Positions 63,837-64,000 of a stretch of 64,000 bases of DNA are shown here, piece by piece. Source of the stretch: Brachycybe producta (taxonomy: Eukaryota; Arthropoda; Diplopoda; Playtdesmida; Andrognathidae); the NCBI GenBank assembly GCA_036925085.1, contig JAUPFP010000215.1:1-64000 (forward strand), read 5' to 3'. Position 1 is the stretch's first letter. Every line of letters begins with the position of its first letter. Both the position numbers and the translations under genes were made by a program. The notes under the pieces were generated by a model. The model was not told where the DNA came from and did not search any database. It saw only the letters and a list, made by a program, of their open reading frames with translations.

Positions 63837-63923
63837 CTTTAACTTCAATTAAACTTAACGTTTAAATTGAACTTCATTTTCAACTATTTCAACTATTTCA
63901 ACTATTCAACTCTCTATTTCAAC
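63837..63923 (+). repeat. J module, copy 18
   Basis: Standard form; the last J before the window ends in plain 12-mers. Confidence 0.86.
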
Positions 63924-64000
63924 TTCAATTTCAACTTCAATTTCAACTTCAATTTCAACTTCAATTCCAACTTCAATTTCAACTTCAATTTCAACTTCAA

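Larger units (their letters stand above)
1..64000 (+). repeat. Satellite array of the 12-mer AATTTCAACTTC
   Basis: The entire window is a head-to-tail array of AATTTCAACTTC, which is two hexamers (TTCAAT and TTCAAC) in alternation. The consensus composition is 4 A, 5 T, 3 C and no G, so about 25% GC. Orientation never changes: the G-poor strand is + throughout. Common variants are TTTAAC for TTCAAC, AACTTAATTTT (one base lost), AACTTAAATTTC (C to A), AACTTTCAATTTC (one base gained), ATTGCAAC, TTTCGAC and ACTTCAGTTTC. The array runs off both ends of the window. The long open frames on both strands arise because 12 is divisible by 3 and five of the six monomer frames lack a stop. A function as centromeric or heterochromatic satellite is an inference from size and structure only. 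Confidence 0.97.
45931..64000 (+). repeat. Region III: J/K/L/T-type higher-order satellite
   Basis: From 45931 onward a new 87 bp module (J) appears 18 times and is not seen to the left. It is accompanied by K, L and T modules. M and full N modules are absent. TTCCAAC (T to C within the monomer) becomes a frequent variant, and TTTCGAC disappears. The region consists largely of nested tandem duplications whose copies share private variants, which indicates recent local amplification. Confidence 0.78.

Noticed and set aside
3351-63865. ATTAAA in N and J modules as polyadenylation signals
   Set aside because: In such AT-rich DNA the hexamer arises readily, and no transcription unit or downstream element can be seen.
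45931-63923. CRISPR-like pattern of J modules with variable spacers
   Set aside because: The spacers are satellite monomers of 167-5,950 bp, not unique short spacers, and no cas-like gene is present.
1-64000. Heat-shock-element-like sites (GAA and TTC repeats, TTGAACTTCAA)
   Set aside because: Heat-shock elements need alternating GAA and TTC units at 5 bp spacing. Here TTC recurs every 6 bp in one orientation, and GAA-C-TTC has the wrong gap.
1-64000. Telomere repeat array
   Set aside because: The unit is not a G-rich telomere type. The near-absence of G on one strand comes with few C on the other only as its complement, and there is no TTAGGG-like run.
1-64000. Phased A-tract DNA bending from AATTT every 12 bp
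   Set aside because: The tracts are short (A2T3) and 12 bp is out of step with the helical repeat of about 10.5 bp, so strong static curvature is not expected.
1-64000. Transposable elements, retroelement remnants, tRNA or rRNA genes
   Set aside because: No stretch departs from the hexamer family for more than the length of a J tail. There are no terminal repeats, target-site duplications or conserved protein motifs.

Overview
The whole 64 kb window is one uninterrupted AT-rich satellite DNA array. I find no gene, RNA gene, transposon, CRISPR array or unique sequence in it. The basic unit is the 12-mer AATTTCAACTTC, itself a dimer of two hexamers, TTCAAC and TTCAAT. It is repeated head to tail on one strand from the first base to the last, roughly 5,000 times. 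The consensus has no G on the + strand, and G is rare across the window. An array this long, with nested higher-order repeats, points to a eukaryotic heterochromatic block (centromeric, pericentromeric, subtelomeric or a B/sex-chromosome type region). The sequence does not let me name the organism.

Many open frames are present, but they are a by-product of the monomer. Twelve is a multiple of three, and five of the six frames of the monomer contain no stop (NFNF, ISTS, FQLQ on +; KLKL, EVEI on -). The commonest variant, TTTAAC for TTCAAC, is silent in the KLKL and NFNF frames, which is why those frames run longest. I annotate none of them as genes.

Layout. Region I (1 to about 24.7 kb) is organised by two marker modules of degenerate hexamers, M (126 bp, 9 copies here) and N (about 100 bp, 14 copies here), and by a block of about 1.37 kb repeated at 8.4, 15.2 and 20.4 kb with a partial copy at the left end. 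Region II (about 24.7 to 45.9 kb) is a mosaic of 1-4 kb direct duplications rich in TTTCGAC and ACTTCCATT variants, with few M/N modules. Region III (about 45.9 to 64 kb) is marked by a new 87 bp module J (18 copies, core AACGTTTAAATTGAAC followed by CTATTTCAA repeats) and by modules K, L and T. It is built from recent tandem duplications of 0.34, 0.68, 1.02, 1.19 and 1.8-1.95 kb.

Nothing here works together in the sense of genes. What can be read is how the array evolved: slippage in whole 12 bp steps, unequal exchange of kilobase segments, no inversion anywhere, and a pattern of CpG loss that suggests cytosine methylation. Lengths and offsets were worked out by hand from anchor positions. 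Percent identities were not computed.
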